Below are positions 43,950 through 52,720 of a DNA stretch of 56,529 nt, piece by piece (within the stretch, counting starts at the first letter, position 1; the number at the start of each line of letters is the position of its first letter). This stretch comes from Bacillota bacterium. GTDB lineage: Bacteria; Bacillota; Clostridia; Christensenellales; Aristaeellaceae. The stretch spans positions 1 through 56,529 of the forward strand of contig JAEZQK010000061.1 of assembly GCA_023413135.1 (NCBI GenBank), read 5' to 3'. The notes under the pieces were generated by a model, which was not told the DNA's origin, did no database searches, and saw only the letters and a list, made by a program, of their open reading frames with translations. A program made the translations under genes and the position numbers.

Positions 43950-45440
43950 TTATGGCATCCTCTGCATGACCGTATGGAACAGTGTCAAGCCATAAGCGGA
44001 CTTGAACGGCGGGCCTTCCAGCATGCGATAGGTATTGCTTCCATCCCGGCTCCGCTGCGCCTTTAAGAACAATGTGTCGCTGGATGAGTGTTCGTATACG
44101 TCCATGGCGTAGCCGTACAAATGCGTCACAAAAATGACCAGGACCTGGGATTCCATAAGTGCCGGAACGATCTCCCCCGCAAGGCGCTTTGCGTCGCCGG
44201 GCGTGGTTGTCTGGAACGATTCGTTCATCAAAAGCAGCGCTCCGGGCCGCAAATCATCCACCAGTCCGCTAAGCTTTCTTAGCTCCACCTCCAGAAGGCC
44301 CATTTGCATGCGGGAATCCTCCCCGTTGGGGAAATGTGTGAATATGCCTGTGTACACCGGGCAAAGGTATTGTTTTGCCGTAATGAACATGCCGCACTGA
44401 GCCAGTAATTGGGCAAGGCCTACACTGCGCAGGAACGTGGTCTTTCCGCCCTGGTTGGGCCCGGTAATCAAGACCTGGCGCTTTTTCGAAAAGCATAGAT
44501 CGTTGCCGGCCGGTACGTTTTCCTCTTTCAGCGCAAGCCCTGCATCCACTAGCAGTGCCGCCTCATGTCGCCCTTCCACAAATTCCGGATAGCAGACCGG
44601 CACGTCAAGGGATGCAAGCCTTTGGTGCAGCCTTATGCAGCCGACAAAGAATTTCATTTGAAATTCCAGCTTTTCTAAAAAGCGCTGCACCGCCCTGTTA
44701 AAGCCTGTGATGGTCGCGAGGACGGGTGCCAGCGCCTTTTCCGTAATCTCCTGCGCATTTTGGATCAGCGTGATGCTGTTGAGGGGGATCACAGCGCCCC
44801 GGGCCGCAAAGGATAAGCGGGTCTTTTTCTCCGGTCCCATAACCCTGTTCAGCACGACATCCGCCTGCTTGAGCCCATCTCCGATCCGGCCGCTGATCCA
44901 AACGCCGCACCCCTGCCGGAGGGCTAACAATTCCTCTATCCGCGATTGGATGCTGGAAAGGTATTCATCTGAAAGCGTGTCCTGTACCGCATCGCATAAA
45001 TGAAGCAAACCATCTGCCTTAAAATTGCACCTGTGCCGGCTCAAGAGCGATTTCAGCTTATGCAGGCCCTGAATGAATATCCTGGCGATCTCCGTTTCAT
45101 TGACAATTTTATTGCTGTTTGAAATCACCTTGTCGTATTTGGGTTTCACATACTCGACGTACTTTTGCATACGTTCCAGCGTCCCTCTGGTCTCCGTCCA
45201 TAGCGATTCAAAGGCTTCCCCGTTTTTCACCGCATCCCTTACCACCAAATTGCGCATCTGGATGGAGTGTGCATCGGTAAGCGGATTCGTCAAAACCGCC
45301 GCGCAAGCATCGTAAACAGATTTGTCGCCACCGGACATCACACCAAGAAGGATATCCAGCTTCAAATCCCTGATGAGATCCTTGGCCCTGGGTGTTTGCT
45401 CCCCGAGCGGAGCATCCATAAACAACAGATCAAATTCCAT
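43950..45440 (-). CDS. MutS-like ATPase B (no mismatch-recognition domain)
   Basis: The start MEFDLLFMDAPLGEQ at 45440 has AAGGAGCGG upstream and overlaps the stop of the partner gene by 11 bases; 496 residues. A helical MutS core/lever-like region (about 30-290) leads to a MutS domain V ATPase: Walker A GPNQGGKTT (about 325-333), TAKQY...GIFTHFP, ENELR-like LLEVELRKL, and Walker B LLLMNESFQTTTPGDA, with Asn where mismatch-repair MutS has Asp. The THLYGYA stretch is the switch. The mismatch-binding N-terminal domain and the Smr or MutS2 tail are absent. With its neighbour it may form a heterodimer; the substrate is unknown. Confidence 0.85.
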   Translation of the reverse strand: MEFDLLFMDAPLGEQTPRAKDLIRDLKLDILLGVMSGGDKSVYDACAAVLTNPLTDAHSIQMRNLVVRDAVKNGEAFESLWTETRGTLERMQKYVEYVKPKYDKVISNSNKIVNETEIARIFIQGLHKLKSLLSRHRCNFKADGLLHLCDAVQDTLSDEYLSSIQSRIEELLALRQGCGVWISGRIGDGLKQADVVLNRVMGPEKKTRLSFAARGAVIPLNSITLIQNAQEITEKALAPVLATITGFNRAVQRFLEKLEFQMKFFVGCIRLHQRLASLDVPVCYPEFVEGRHEAALLVDAGLALKEENVPAGNDLCFSKKRQVLITGPNQGGKTTFLRSVGLAQLLAQCGMFITAKQYLCPVYTGIFTHFPNGEDSRMQMGLLEVELRKLSGLVDDLRPGALLLMNESFQTTTPGDAKRLAGEIVPALMESQVLVIFVTHLYGYAMDVYEHSSSDTLFLKAQRSRDGSNTYRMLEGPPFKSAYGLTLFHTVMQRMP

Positions 45441-47061
45441 TTGCGATCCGCTCCTTGATTTTTGTCGCGGTAAGGTGGTGCCTGCACGCGATTTCATTGG
45501 CGTACGCCTGTCCGTCGGGTTCCGCCCGTATAATCTTGTACATCCGCTGCCCGCTTGTCTTTTCTATCTGTGCCACCATGCTTACGGCATGCTGTAACCG
45601 CAGCCCGTCTATGTGCGTGACGCATACAACGTGAGCCCCCGCCTCCGCGAGCAGTTCCAGCGTGCGGCCGGCCATATCCAAGGCGTCCTGGGCGGTGGCA
45701 GAGGAAAAAAGCTCGTTGAGGATCACCATGCTGTTTTTCCCGGCGCCTTGCAGGATGGGCCTGAGCCTTAATAGCTCCTCCTTGAGCTTGCCGTTGTCCA
45801 CGGTGGCATCCTCCGCCTGGGTAAACTGCGAAAAAATGGCATTATACAGCGGCAGGCATGCCCGCTGACACGGAACAGGCAGCCCCAGCGCCGTAAGCAC
45901 CGCAATCTGCCCGATGCTCCTGGCATATGTCGTCTTGCCGCCCTGGTTCGCGCCTGTGATGACCGCGCTTTTTTCCTCCTGTGACAAAATGAAATCATTG
46001 GGCACCACCGTATCGGTACCGATGGCAAGTGCCAGGTCGTACGCACCCTCGAGGAAGACTTCCCTCTTCACGGCGATTTCCGGATATGTGAAGACGTGAC
46101 CTTTGCCGCGCAGCATAATCATTAAGTCCAGGTACAGGAAATAAAACCGGATTTCCTTTACAAAGCGCCCGATAAACGGCACCGGGAGAATCGATGTTTC
46201 CTCCGCGGCTTCGTGCGCTTCTTGGAAAACCTTTGGATGCTTTTCCATCAGCGCCTTGATGATCATCACTTCCAAAGGAGACAGCTCTACCTGCCTGAAA
46301 GGGAGTATCTCCATCTGCCTTTCGCCAATCTCCGTGCCCCACCTTGCATTTGTATCAAAATCCTGATACAGGGCTTGTGCGTAATCAGCCGTATCCGCCT
46401 CAAAATCCACATGCAGGATGCCGTCATTCACGCGAAGGCTGTATGAAATCCGCTCTAGCGCGTTCTTGGCCCGTAAGGCATGATCCTCCAGCTTCTTAAA
46501 CCGCGCTTCTTTTATATAAGCCCGAACCGCGTCCAGAAAGCCCGTGAGGCCCTGGGACCGGATCGGCAGCGTGGATGTTTGATCAAGCAGATTCTGAATG
46601 GCAGCACAGTAAACAGCGGTACCATCCAGCGCATATTTGTCCCTCTGACTGGGATGGTGCGCCTGCCTGCCATATTGAAGGAGCCTTCCCGCCTTTGCCA
46701 TGGACTGAAGAAATGTTCGAAAAGCGCTGCCTGTCTTTGTTTCCTCCAGTGCCCGCATCACTTCCTGGCGGTAAAGCACCATGGCGGCATCGGGGCAAAA
46801 ATGATAAAACAACTCCCGCAGTTCCTCATCAGCTTCATGGCATAGCACATTATCCATGACCTGATCCAGGTTCAGGTCCAGATAAAGTCCCGGGCGCATA
46901 GGCGCATCCGGTTTGCCCACCTTTGGCGCCAACATGATCTTGTTGCCGCGAACAGTATACTTTTCTCCTTTTTTATCATCCGCCCGTTCTGTCAGCCAGG
47001 GATGGTTCCCGGACCGCGCCTCATCTTCCAAAGAGGGAAACAAAATGCTGTAAAACGCCAT
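45430..47061 (-). CDS. MutS-like ATPase A (no mismatch-recognition domain)
   Basis: The start MAFYSILFPSLEDEAR at 47061 is chosen for AAGGAGCAG upstream; earlier codons overlap the promoter. 543 residues. A helical region (about 60-360) precedes the ATPase: Walker A GANQGGKTT (about 368-376), AIFSQFTQAED, and Walker B MVILNELFSSATAQDA with the same Asp-to-Asn change as its partner. VTHIDGL is the switch. Only distant similarity exists between the two proteins outside the ATPase core. The NELFSS type belongs to the poorly studied MutS-related group of Firmicutes. Transcribed from the MerR-type promoter at 47100-47130. Confidence 0.86.
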   Translation of the reverse strand: MAFYSILFPSLEDEARSGNHPWLTERADDKKGEKYTVRGNKIMLAPKVGKPDAPMRPGLYLDLNLDQVMDNVLCHEADEELRELFYHFCPDAAMVLYRQEVMRALEETKTGSAFRTFLQSMAKAGRLLQYGRQAHHPSQRDKYALDGTAVYCAAIQNLLDQTSTLPIRSQGLTGFLDAVRAYIKEARFKKLEDHALRAKNALERISYSLRVNDGILHVDFEADTADYAQALYQDFDTNARWGTEIGERQMEILPFRQVELSPLEVMIIKALMEKHPKVFQEAHEAAEETSILPVPFIGRFVKEIRFYFLYLDLMIMLRGKGHVFTYPEIAVKREVFLEGAYDLALAIGTDTVVPNDFILSQEEKSAVITGANQGGKTTYARSIGQIAVLTALGLPVPCQRACLPLYNAIFSQFTQAEDATVDNGKLKEELLRLRPILQGAGKNSMVILNELFSSATAQDALDMAGRTLELLAEAGAHVVCVTHIDGLRLQHAVSMVAQIEKTSGQRMYKIIRAEPDGQAYANEIACRHHLTATKIKERIANGI

Positions 47062-47099
47062 AGTAGCTGCTCCTTGCCTTGGCTTTCCGCCGCACATAT

Positions 47100-47130
47100 A
47101 GCATAGACCCTGACGCATGTGCAGAGTCAA
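47100..47130 (-). promoter_or_regulatory. MerR-type promoter with operator for the MutS-like pair
   Basis: TTGACT (47130-47125) and TATGCT (47105-47100) are 19 bp apart, too far for good sigma-A contact. The spacer holds the dyad GACCCTG-N9-CAGAGTC (47106-47128, six of seven positions matching). This is the layout of MerR-family targets, and GACYCT half-sites recall BmrR/TipA-type operators. The MerR gene begins 70 bp away on the other strand. Confidence 0.75.
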
Positions 47131-47200
47131 CAATATCTTTTCTTCCTCTTGATAATGGCATATAATGATGGTATGAAATGCGGCAAAGGGAGTTTCGAAT

Positions 47201-47647
47201 ATGAAAATGAAAATCGGCGAATTTGCGGCCTTCAGCGATGTATCCATCCGTGCGCTGCGCTTATACGATAGAATAGGGCTATTGAAGCCCTCCTTTGTGG
47301 ATAAGGAATCCGGCTACCGGTATTATCTTCCCGACCAGATACAGACGCTTTACACCATCGTAAGCTTCAAGAAGGTCGGTTTTTCCCTCAAAGAAATCAA
47401 GGAGATGATATCCGCCCATCTTGACCGGGAGGCTGTGATCAAACGGCTGCGTGCAAAGCAGCGGGAAAATGAGCGTACCGCAGCCATATGCCAATACAAT
47501 ATGGAGAATATTCAAAAAATGCTGGACGCGCTGTCCGCTGCTCCCGAAGAGCCTGATGATCAAAAGCAAGCCCAGCGCCTTTCCCGGATCGCTTGCCTGG
47601 ATAATGATAAGCTGGAACACGATTTTTCACAGATCCTGTGGCTGTAG
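47201..47647 (+). CDS. MerR-family regulator with coiled-coil only
   Basis: 148 residues. The winged helix (MKIGEFAAFSDVSIRALRLYDRIGLL, GYRYY) is at about 3-70, with a coiled coil at about 75-115. There is no GyrI-like or cysteine-metal effector domain; the tail (about 115-148) contains one Cys (IACLDND). AAAGGGAG precedes the ATG. It should bind the dyad in the divergent promoter at 47100-47130 and twist it upon a signal; the signal is unknown. Confidence 0.92.
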   Translation: MKMKIGEFAAFSDVSIRALRLYDRIGLLKPSFVDKESGYRYYLPDQIQTLYTIVSFKKVGFSLKEIKEMISAHLDREAVIKRLRAKQRENERTAAICQYNMENIQKMLDALSAAPEEPDDQKQAQRLSRIACLDNDKLEHDFSQILWL

Positions 47648-47675
47648 GACACCTTTGCCGAATCATTCCCATCCA

Positions 47676-47704
47676 TTGCGTTTTTTTCGGATCATTGCTA
47701 TAAT
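47676..47704 (+). promoter_or_regulatory. Promoter of the BusR-like gene with dyad
   Basis: TTGCGT (47676-47681), 17 bp and TATAAT (47699-47704) with an upstream TGC (extended -10). The inverted repeat AATATTTC (47702-47709) and GAAATATT (47731-47738) overlaps the -10 and may be an autoregulatory operator. Confidence 0.6.
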
Positions 47705-47760
47705 ATTTCCGATTCGGGCAGGATGTGTTTGAAATATTCCCTGCCAAAGGACGCGTGATT

Positions 47761-48387
47761 ATGACCGGCTCCGTCACATCCCCCGTCTACTCCCAGATCG
47801 CTTTGGACATCGCCCTGCGCATTGTAAGAGGCGAGCTGAAGGAAAACACGAAGGTATATGGCCGTTCCACAATGGCCTCCGAATACGGCGTTTCCCCCGA
47901 AACCATCCGGCGGGCCATGAAGCTGCTGGAGGATATGGAGATCATTGAAGTACGCCAGAACAGCGGCGTGGTGATCCTCTCCAGCGAAAAAGCCAGGCTG
48001 TATGTGGATAAACATAGCGAGCAGAACGACATCCGCCTTCGGCAAAAGGAATTGAACCAATTGCTTTTGCAGCAGGTGGAACTGGTGCGGCGCATTGAGG
48101 ATGTGGCCGGTTCCATCGTGCACATCAACGAGCGCTTTTCTAAGACCACCCCCTTTTTAAATTATGAGGCTGTACTGCCGGAAGGATGTCCCCTGATCGG
48201 AAAGAATCTGGGCGAACTGAAGTTCTGGCAGCAGACGGGGGCCACCGTCATCGCCATCCGCCGGAAGGACAGGATCATTCTTTCCCCGGGCCCCTATGCC
48301 ACCCTGGAGGAAAAGGATGTCCTGCTGTTTGTGGGCGATCTGAACTGTCCACGCGCGGTCAGCACATTCCTGACACAAGGCTACTGA
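47761..48387 (+). CDS. busR: BusR-like regulator: GntR HTH plus RCK_C (TrkA_C) domain
   Basis: The start at 47761 (MTGSVTSPVYSQIA) follows AAAGGACG; 208 residues. The GntR winged helix (about 10-75: ALDIALRIVRGELKENTKVYG, SPETIRRAMKLLEDM) is followed by a helical linker and an RCK_C domain (about 120-205: EGCPLIGKNLGELKFWQQTGATVIAI and VLLFVGD). This domain order is that of BusR, which represses betaine uptake genes when c-di-AMP is bound. The importer operon starts downstream, behind a terminator, which supports the same job here. Confidence 0.85.
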   Translation: MTGSVTSPVYSQIALDIALRIVRGELKENTKVYGRSTMASEYGVSPETIRRAMKLLEDMEIIEVRQNSGVVILSSEKARLYVDKHSEQNDIRLRQKELNQLLLQQVELVRRIEDVAGSIVHINERFSKTTPFLNYEAVLPEGCPLIGKNLGELKFWQQTGATVIAIRRKDRIILSPGPYATLEEKDVLLFVGDLNCPRAVSTFLTQGY

Positions 48388-48395
48388 ACGATATG

Positions 48396-48421
48396 GCGCC
48401 GAAAATGACGGCGCTTTTTTC
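48396..48421 (+). terminator. Terminator after the BusR-like gene
   Basis: GCGCCG (48396-48401), a 7-nt loop, CGGCGC (48409-48414), then six to seven T. The importer genes are thus a separate unit. Confidence 0.88.
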
Positions 48422-48485
48422 ATATCTGCTCCTTCCGCTGCATATGATCCGTTGTGCGCTTTTGAGGGGCCCTGTTTTTCGTTGG

Positions 48486-48521
48486 TTGACATCTGACAAC
48501 TTGTACACTATAATTAAGTTG
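48486..48521 (+). promoter_or_regulatory. Consensus promoter of the osmoprotectant importer with dyad
   Basis: TTGACA (48486-48491), 17 bp and TATAAT (48509-48514) are both perfect. CAACTT (48497-48502) and AAGTTG (48516-48521) form an inverted repeat spanning the -10, a possible repressor site. A very strong promoter would need a repressor, consistent with the BusR-like protein. Confidence 0.8.
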
Positions 48522-48561
48522 CCACTTTTAAGAAATGCATTTTTGTTGAAGGGATGATGAG

Positions 48562-49689
48562 ATGATCGAATTTGAGCACGTATATAAAAGCTACGGCCGC
48601 AATCTGATCCTGGACGACCTGAGCCTTAGCATCAAAGCCGGGGAGTTCGTAGTATTGATCGGCCCTAGCGGATGCGGCAAAACCACCACTCTGAAAGCGA
48701 TCAACCGCTTGATCGAGGCGGACCGCGGCGCCATCCGCATCGGCGGAAAAGATATCAAAGCCCAGGACCCGGTAGCCCTTCGCCGCACCATTGGGTACGT
48801 CATCCAGCAGATCGGATTGTTCCCCAACATGACAGTCGAACAAAACATTGCCGTTGTGCCAAAGCTTTTGAAACAGCCAAAGGAAAAATGGCGGGAGACG
48901 GTGCATTCCCTTTTGGAGCTTGTGAATATGCCCTACGACCAGTATGCCAAAAAGTATCCATCGCAGTTATCTGGCGGGCAGCAGCAGCGCATCGGCGTGC
49001 TTCGGGCACTGGCTGCCTCGCCGCCCATTGTTTTGATGGATGAGCCTTTCGGTGCGCTGGATCCTATCACGCGGGACTCCCTGCAGGAAGAAATCAAGCG
49101 TATTCAAAAAAAGCTGAAGAAAACCATTGTGTTCGTCACCCACGATATGGAGGAAGCGCTGCGCCTGGCGGATACCATCGTGTTCATGGACTGTGGCAAG
49201 ATCGTGCAGACGGCTTCACCGGAGGAAATGCTCAAAAGCCCTGCCGCACCCATTGTGCGCAGCTTTCTGGGCCGCCATATGGAAAACGGCAGCGCGGCGG
49301 CGAAGCTTACGGCCGAAAACTTTATGCGGGAAAAGGTATACAAAGTTCAAAAGAGCTCCCATACCCTGGAATGCATCGATATCATGCAGCGGCGGGATGT
49401 AAACTCCCTGATCGTGCTCCATGAGGATGATACATATGCCGGCACCGTTTGGATTGAAACCATCCGCGCCCAAGGTAAGGCCGGCCGGGAGATCGGCGAA
49501 CTTATAACAACGGATGTGCCCACCGTGCATCGCCAGGATGACGCGAAGGACGCCTTTGACAAGCTGCTGTCATCCGCCGCCAACTATGTCGTTGTCCTCA
49601 ATGATGATCAAACGGTGGCCGGCATTATTACCCGCACCAGTACCGCCAAAGCACTGGGCGAGGCGCTATGGGGGGAGATGCCTTCATGA
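48562..49689 (+). CDS. opuCA: Osmoprotectant (betaine/choline/carnitine) ABC ATPase with CBS domains
   Basis: 375 residues. Walker A GPSGCGKTT (34-42), signature LSGGQQQRIG, Walker B IVLMDEP, H-loop FVTHDME, then two CBS domains (about 250-370: VNSLIVLHEDDTYAG, ANYVVVLNDDQTVAGIITR). CBS domains in OpuA/OpuC ATPases sense ionic strength or c-di-AMP. First gene of the operon; the stop overlaps the permease start. Confidence 0.93.
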   Translation: MIEFEHVYKSYGRNLILDDLSLSIKAGEFVVLIGPSGCGKTTTLKAINRLIEADRGAIRIGGKDIKAQDPVALRRTIGYVIQQIGLFPNMTVEQNIAVVPKLLKQPKEKWRETVHSLLELVNMPYDQYAKKYPSQLSGGQQQRIGVLRALAASPPIVLMDEPFGALDPITRDSLQEEIKRIQKKLKKTIVFVTHDMEEALRLADTIVFMDCGKIVQTASPEEMLKSPAAPIVRSFLGRHMENGSAAAKLTAENFMREKVYKVQKSSHTLECIDIMQRRDVNSLIVLHEDDTYAGTVWIETIRAQGKAGREIGELITTDVPTVHRQDDAKDAFDKLLSSAANYVVVLNDDQTVAGIITRTSTAKALGEALWGEMPS

Positions 49690-50330
49690 ACCTTATAGCC
49701 TTCGCCACAAAAAACCAGGGCGAAATCCTGCGCAGCATCTTAAGGCACCTGGAACTGGTCGGCCTGTCGGTGCTGGCGGGGATCGTGATTTCCATTCCCC
49801 TGGGCATATACCTCACACGCCACAAAAAGCTCGCCGGGCCGGTTCTGGCATTTGCCGGCATGATTCAAACGATTCCGGGGCTTGTCATGCTGGGGTTTGC
49901 TCTTTTGCTCTTTGGCATCGGAAAACTGCCGGCCCTGGTCGTCCTGTCGCTGTACGCCATTTTGCCGATCCTTCGCAACACCTACACCGGTATCACCCAG
50001 GTGGATAAGGGGTATATAGAAGCCGCCACGGGCATCGGTATGACGCGCTTCCAGGTACTTTACAAAGTGGAGCTCCCCCTGTCCCTGCCCGCGATCATCA
50101 GCGGCATCCGCATTTCTACCGTATACATTTTAAGCTGGGCAACCCTGGCCGGCCTGATTGGCGCGGGCGGCCTTGGCGATCTCATCTGGACCGGGCTTTC
50201 CACCTACAATACGCAATATATTTTGGCCGGCGCCATACCTTCCGCTATTTTGGCATTGGCGGCCAGCGGGCTCATCGGCCTTTTGCAAAAGGCCCTGACC
50301 CCCCGGGGATTAAGGGGGCGGAGCGTATGA
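49686..50330 (+). CDS. opuCB: Osmoprotectant ABC permease 1
   Basis: 214 residues from MNLIAFATKNQ at 49686, overlapping the ATPase stop (ATGA). Five to six membrane segments and the EAA loop IEAATGIGMTRFQVLYKVELPLS. The SLYAILPILRNTYTG stretch is typical of OpuCB/ProW-type permeases. The stop overlaps the second permease start. Confidence 0.92.
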   Translation: MNLIAFATKNQGEILRSILRHLELVGLSVLAGIVISIPLGIYLTRHKKLAGPVLAFAGMIQTIPGLVMLGFALLLFGIGKLPALVVLSLYAILPILRNTYTGITQVDKGYIEAATGIGMTRFQVLYKVELPLSLPAIISGIRISTVYILSWATLAGLIGAGGLGDLIWTGLSTYNTQYILAGAIPSAILALAASGLIGLLQKALTPRGLRGRSV

Positions 50331-50920
50331 ACCTGTTTCCGTTGATCCTGGAGCATATGTACATCGTAATGATTGCCATGGCCATTGCGATTTTCCTTGG
50401 CGTATTTCTTGGCATCGCAGCCTACTGGGTGAAGTGGACCGCCCCTTTATTGATGGGGATCGCCGAAACCATTCAGACCATCCCCTCCCTGGCGCTGCTG
50501 GCCATGCTGATGATCCTCTTTGGCCTTGGCAATACCACCATGATTGCAGGGCTTGTGCTCTACGCGCTGCTGCCCATCATGCGCAATACCCATACCGGGC
50601 TTACCGGCGTATCCGAAGCGGTGAAGGATGCCGCACGGGGCATGGGCATGTCCAAAATACAGCGTCTTATCCAGGTGGAGCTGCCCCTCTCCTTTCCCCT
50701 GATCTTTTCAGGGTTGAAAATCGCCCTGGTCAATTCCCTTTCCATTGCGGTCATGGGGGTGTTGATTGGCGCCGGCGGACTGGGATACCCCATCTACCGG
50801 GGCATTCAAACGCGGAATATCGAACGCATACTCACAGGGGCCCTGCCCGTGGTTTTGATGGCGCTGCTCTTTGACGCATTGATGTCAAGGGTGGAAAAAC
50901 GCTTGTCAAAGCAGGGCTGA
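50327..50920 (+). CDS. opuCD: Osmoprotectant ABC permease 2
   Basis: 197 residues beginning MNLFPLILEHMYIV. Paralogous to the first permease (LYALLPIMRNTHTGL, KDAARGMGMSKIQRLIQVELPLS). The pair makes a heterodimeric channel. ATGA overlap with the upstream gene indicates coupling. Confidence 0.92.
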   Translation: MNLFPLILEHMYIVMIAMAIAIFLGVFLGIAAYWVKWTAPLLMGIAETIQTIPSLALLAMLMILFGLGNTTMIAGLVLYALLPIMRNTHTGLTGVSEAVKDAARGMGMSKIQRLIQVELPLSFPLIFSGLKIALVNSLSIAVMGVLIGAGGLGYPIYRGIQTRNIERILTGALPVVLMALLFDALMSRVEKRLSKQG

Positions 50921-50944
50921 ATATATATCAAAGGAGGACTAAAC

Positions 50945-51841
50945 ATGAAACAAGGGAAAAAAGCCGTACTTGTGCTGCTGGTGGTGTCACTGCTGGCAGT
51001 ATTCTCCGGGTTCGCGCCGCAGGGAACCGTGACCATCGGTTCCAAGGATTTCGGTGAGAACATCGTGCTGGGTGAAATGCTGGCACAGCTTGTAGAGGCC
51101 AAAACCGACCTCAAGGTCAACCGGAAGCTGAACATGGGCGGCACCTTCGTCAATTTTGAGGCCATCAAAAAGGGGGACATCGACATCTATCCCGAATACA
51201 CGGGCACAGGCCTGACCGCACAATTGAAGATGGATGTGATTTCGGACCCGGAGGAAGCCTACAAGGTGGTGGCGGATGAATTCCAGAGCCAGTTCGGTAT
51301 TACCTGGCTTGAGCCCTTCGGCTTCAACAACACGTATACTTTGGCCGTGACCGACGCGGTGTACCAGCAGTATGGCCTGGAAACCTACAGCGATCTGGTG
51401 GCTGTGGCCCCAAACCTGGTATTCGGCGCGGAGCATGAATTCTTCAACCGCCAGGACGGCTTTGACGGCCTGGTGGCGCTGTACGGCATAACCTTCAAGG
51501 GCGAGCCCTTGAAAATGAACGTATCCCTGAAATACCAGGCCATCGGCAACGGCGATATGGATGTCACCGATGCTTTTGCCACCGATGGCCCCATTCGCCA
51601 GTACAACCTGAAGGTGCTCAAAGACGACAAGGGCTTTTTCCCACCCTATTACGCCGCCCCCATCATCCGCACCGAGACGCTTGACAAGTATCCCCAGCTA
51701 AAAGAAGTTTTGAACTCCCTGGCCGGCCTGATTGACGACGCGGCCATGACGGAGCTCAACTACAAAATCGATGTGGAGGGCCAGGACGTGGAAGCAGTGG
51801 CGAAAGAATTTCTTACCGCAAAGGGCCTCCTCGCGCAATAA
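50945..51841 (+). CDS. opuCC: Osmoprotectant-binding protein (OpuCC/ProX type)
   Basis: 298 residues. The hydrophobic N-terminus (about 7-24) is a signal peptide or anchor with no lipobox cysteine. The mature part starts TVTIGSKDFGENIVLGEMLAQ, the hallmark of the QAT family, with DIDIYPEYTGTGL next. It binds a quaternary ammonium compound such as betaine, carnitine or choline for OpuCB/CD. AAAGGAGG precedes the ATG. Confidence 0.92.
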   Translation: MKQGKKAVLVLLVVSLLAVFSGFAPQGTVTIGSKDFGENIVLGEMLAQLVEAKTDLKVNRKLNMGGTFVNFEAIKKGDIDIYPEYTGTGLTAQLKMDVISDPEEAYKVVADEFQSQFGITWLEPFGFNNTYTLAVTDAVYQQYGLETYSDLVAVAPNLVFGAEHEFFNRQDGFDGLVALYGITFKGEPLKMNVSLKYQAIGNGDMDVTDAFATDGPIRQYNLKVLKDDKGFFPPYYAAPIIRTETLDKYPQLKEVLNSLAGLIDDAAMTELNYKIDVEGQDVEAVAKEFLTAKGLLAQ

Positions 51842-51858
51842 CTTCCGTATACCCATAC

Positions 51859-51882
51859 AGCCCGCCGGATTTCCGGCGGGCT
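51859..51882. terminator. Hairpin between convergent importer operons
   Basis: AGCCCGCCGG/CCGGCGGGCT (51859-51868 with 51873-51882) is a perfect 10-bp stem, followed on the plus strand by AAAATTATCT. The U-tract is poor, but the position between two converging operons fits a shared stop. Confidence 0.6.
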
Positions 51883-51901
51883 AAAATTATCTATTCAAAT
51901 A

Positions 51902-52720
51902 TTATCCTTGATAAAGCCGGCGGCGCGTTACGCGCTTTTCCAAAATGGATACGCCGTAATACATGACACCTGCTAGCGTGCACAGGATCACCACGCTGCT
52001 CATAACGATATCCAGTTTAAAGACCTGCCCGCCATATACGATCAAATACCCCAAGCCTGCCCGGGAGATCAGAAATTCCCCGACGATTACGCCTACCCAG
52101 CTTAGACCAACGGACAGTTTCAGCGCGGAAACAATGGTGGGCACATTGGCGGGCAAAACCACCATGCGCAGCATTTGCAGCTTGGTGGCTCCAAACGCCC
52201 GCATGAGCAGGAGCTTTTCTTCGGAAACGCCGGAAAAACCGGTGGATACACTGGTGATGGATACGATGATGCTCACCAGCACCGCAATGGTCACAATGGC
52301 CGAAATACCGGTTCCGATCCACACGATCAGCACCGGGCCAAGGGCAATTTTCGGCAGGGAATTCAAAATCACCAGATATGGATCAAGCACCTTCGCCACC
52401 CGGGGGCACCACCACAAGAGGACGGCGATCAGTACCCCAAGCCCGGTGCCAAGGATAAAGCCAAGAACAGTCTCCCACAGCGTATAAACGATGTGGTAAA
52501 GCAGATTGCCCGTTTGAAACAGTGAAACCACCGTGCGGGCAATGCGGCTGGGTGAGCTGAAAATAAAGGGGTCCAGCATACCATTTCGCGTACAAACTTC
52601 CCACAAGATCAGAATCAATATAAGGATCAGCAGCCGGACCACCCTTATCACGATTCTTTCCCGCTTCAGCCGCCGAAGATATTTTTGCCGTTCCTTGGAG
52701 GGATGCTGCATATCAAACAT
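51902..52720 (-). CDS. ABC permease, SsuC/TauC/ThiX type
   Basis: 272 residues with six membrane segments after a basic N-terminus. The EAA loop is LLLMRAFGATKLQMLRMVVLPANVP. It belongs to the nitrate/sulfonate/taurine/pyrimidine permease family. Its ATG overlaps the ATPase stop by eight bases. Last gene of the three-gene importer. Confidence 0.9.
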   Translation of the reverse strand: MFDMQHPSKERQKYLRRLKRERIVIRVVRLLILILILILWEVCTRNGMLDPFIFSSPSRIARTVVSLFQTGNLLYHIVYTLWETVLGFILGTGLGVLIAVLLWWCPRVAKVLDPYLVILNSLPKIALGPVLIVWIGTGISAIVTIAVLVSIIVSITSVSTGFSGVSEEKLLLMRAFGATKLQMLRMVVLPANVPTIVSALKLSVGLSWVGVIVGEFLISRAGLGYLIVYGGQVFKLDIVMSSVVILCTLAGVMYYGVSILEKRVTRRRLYQG

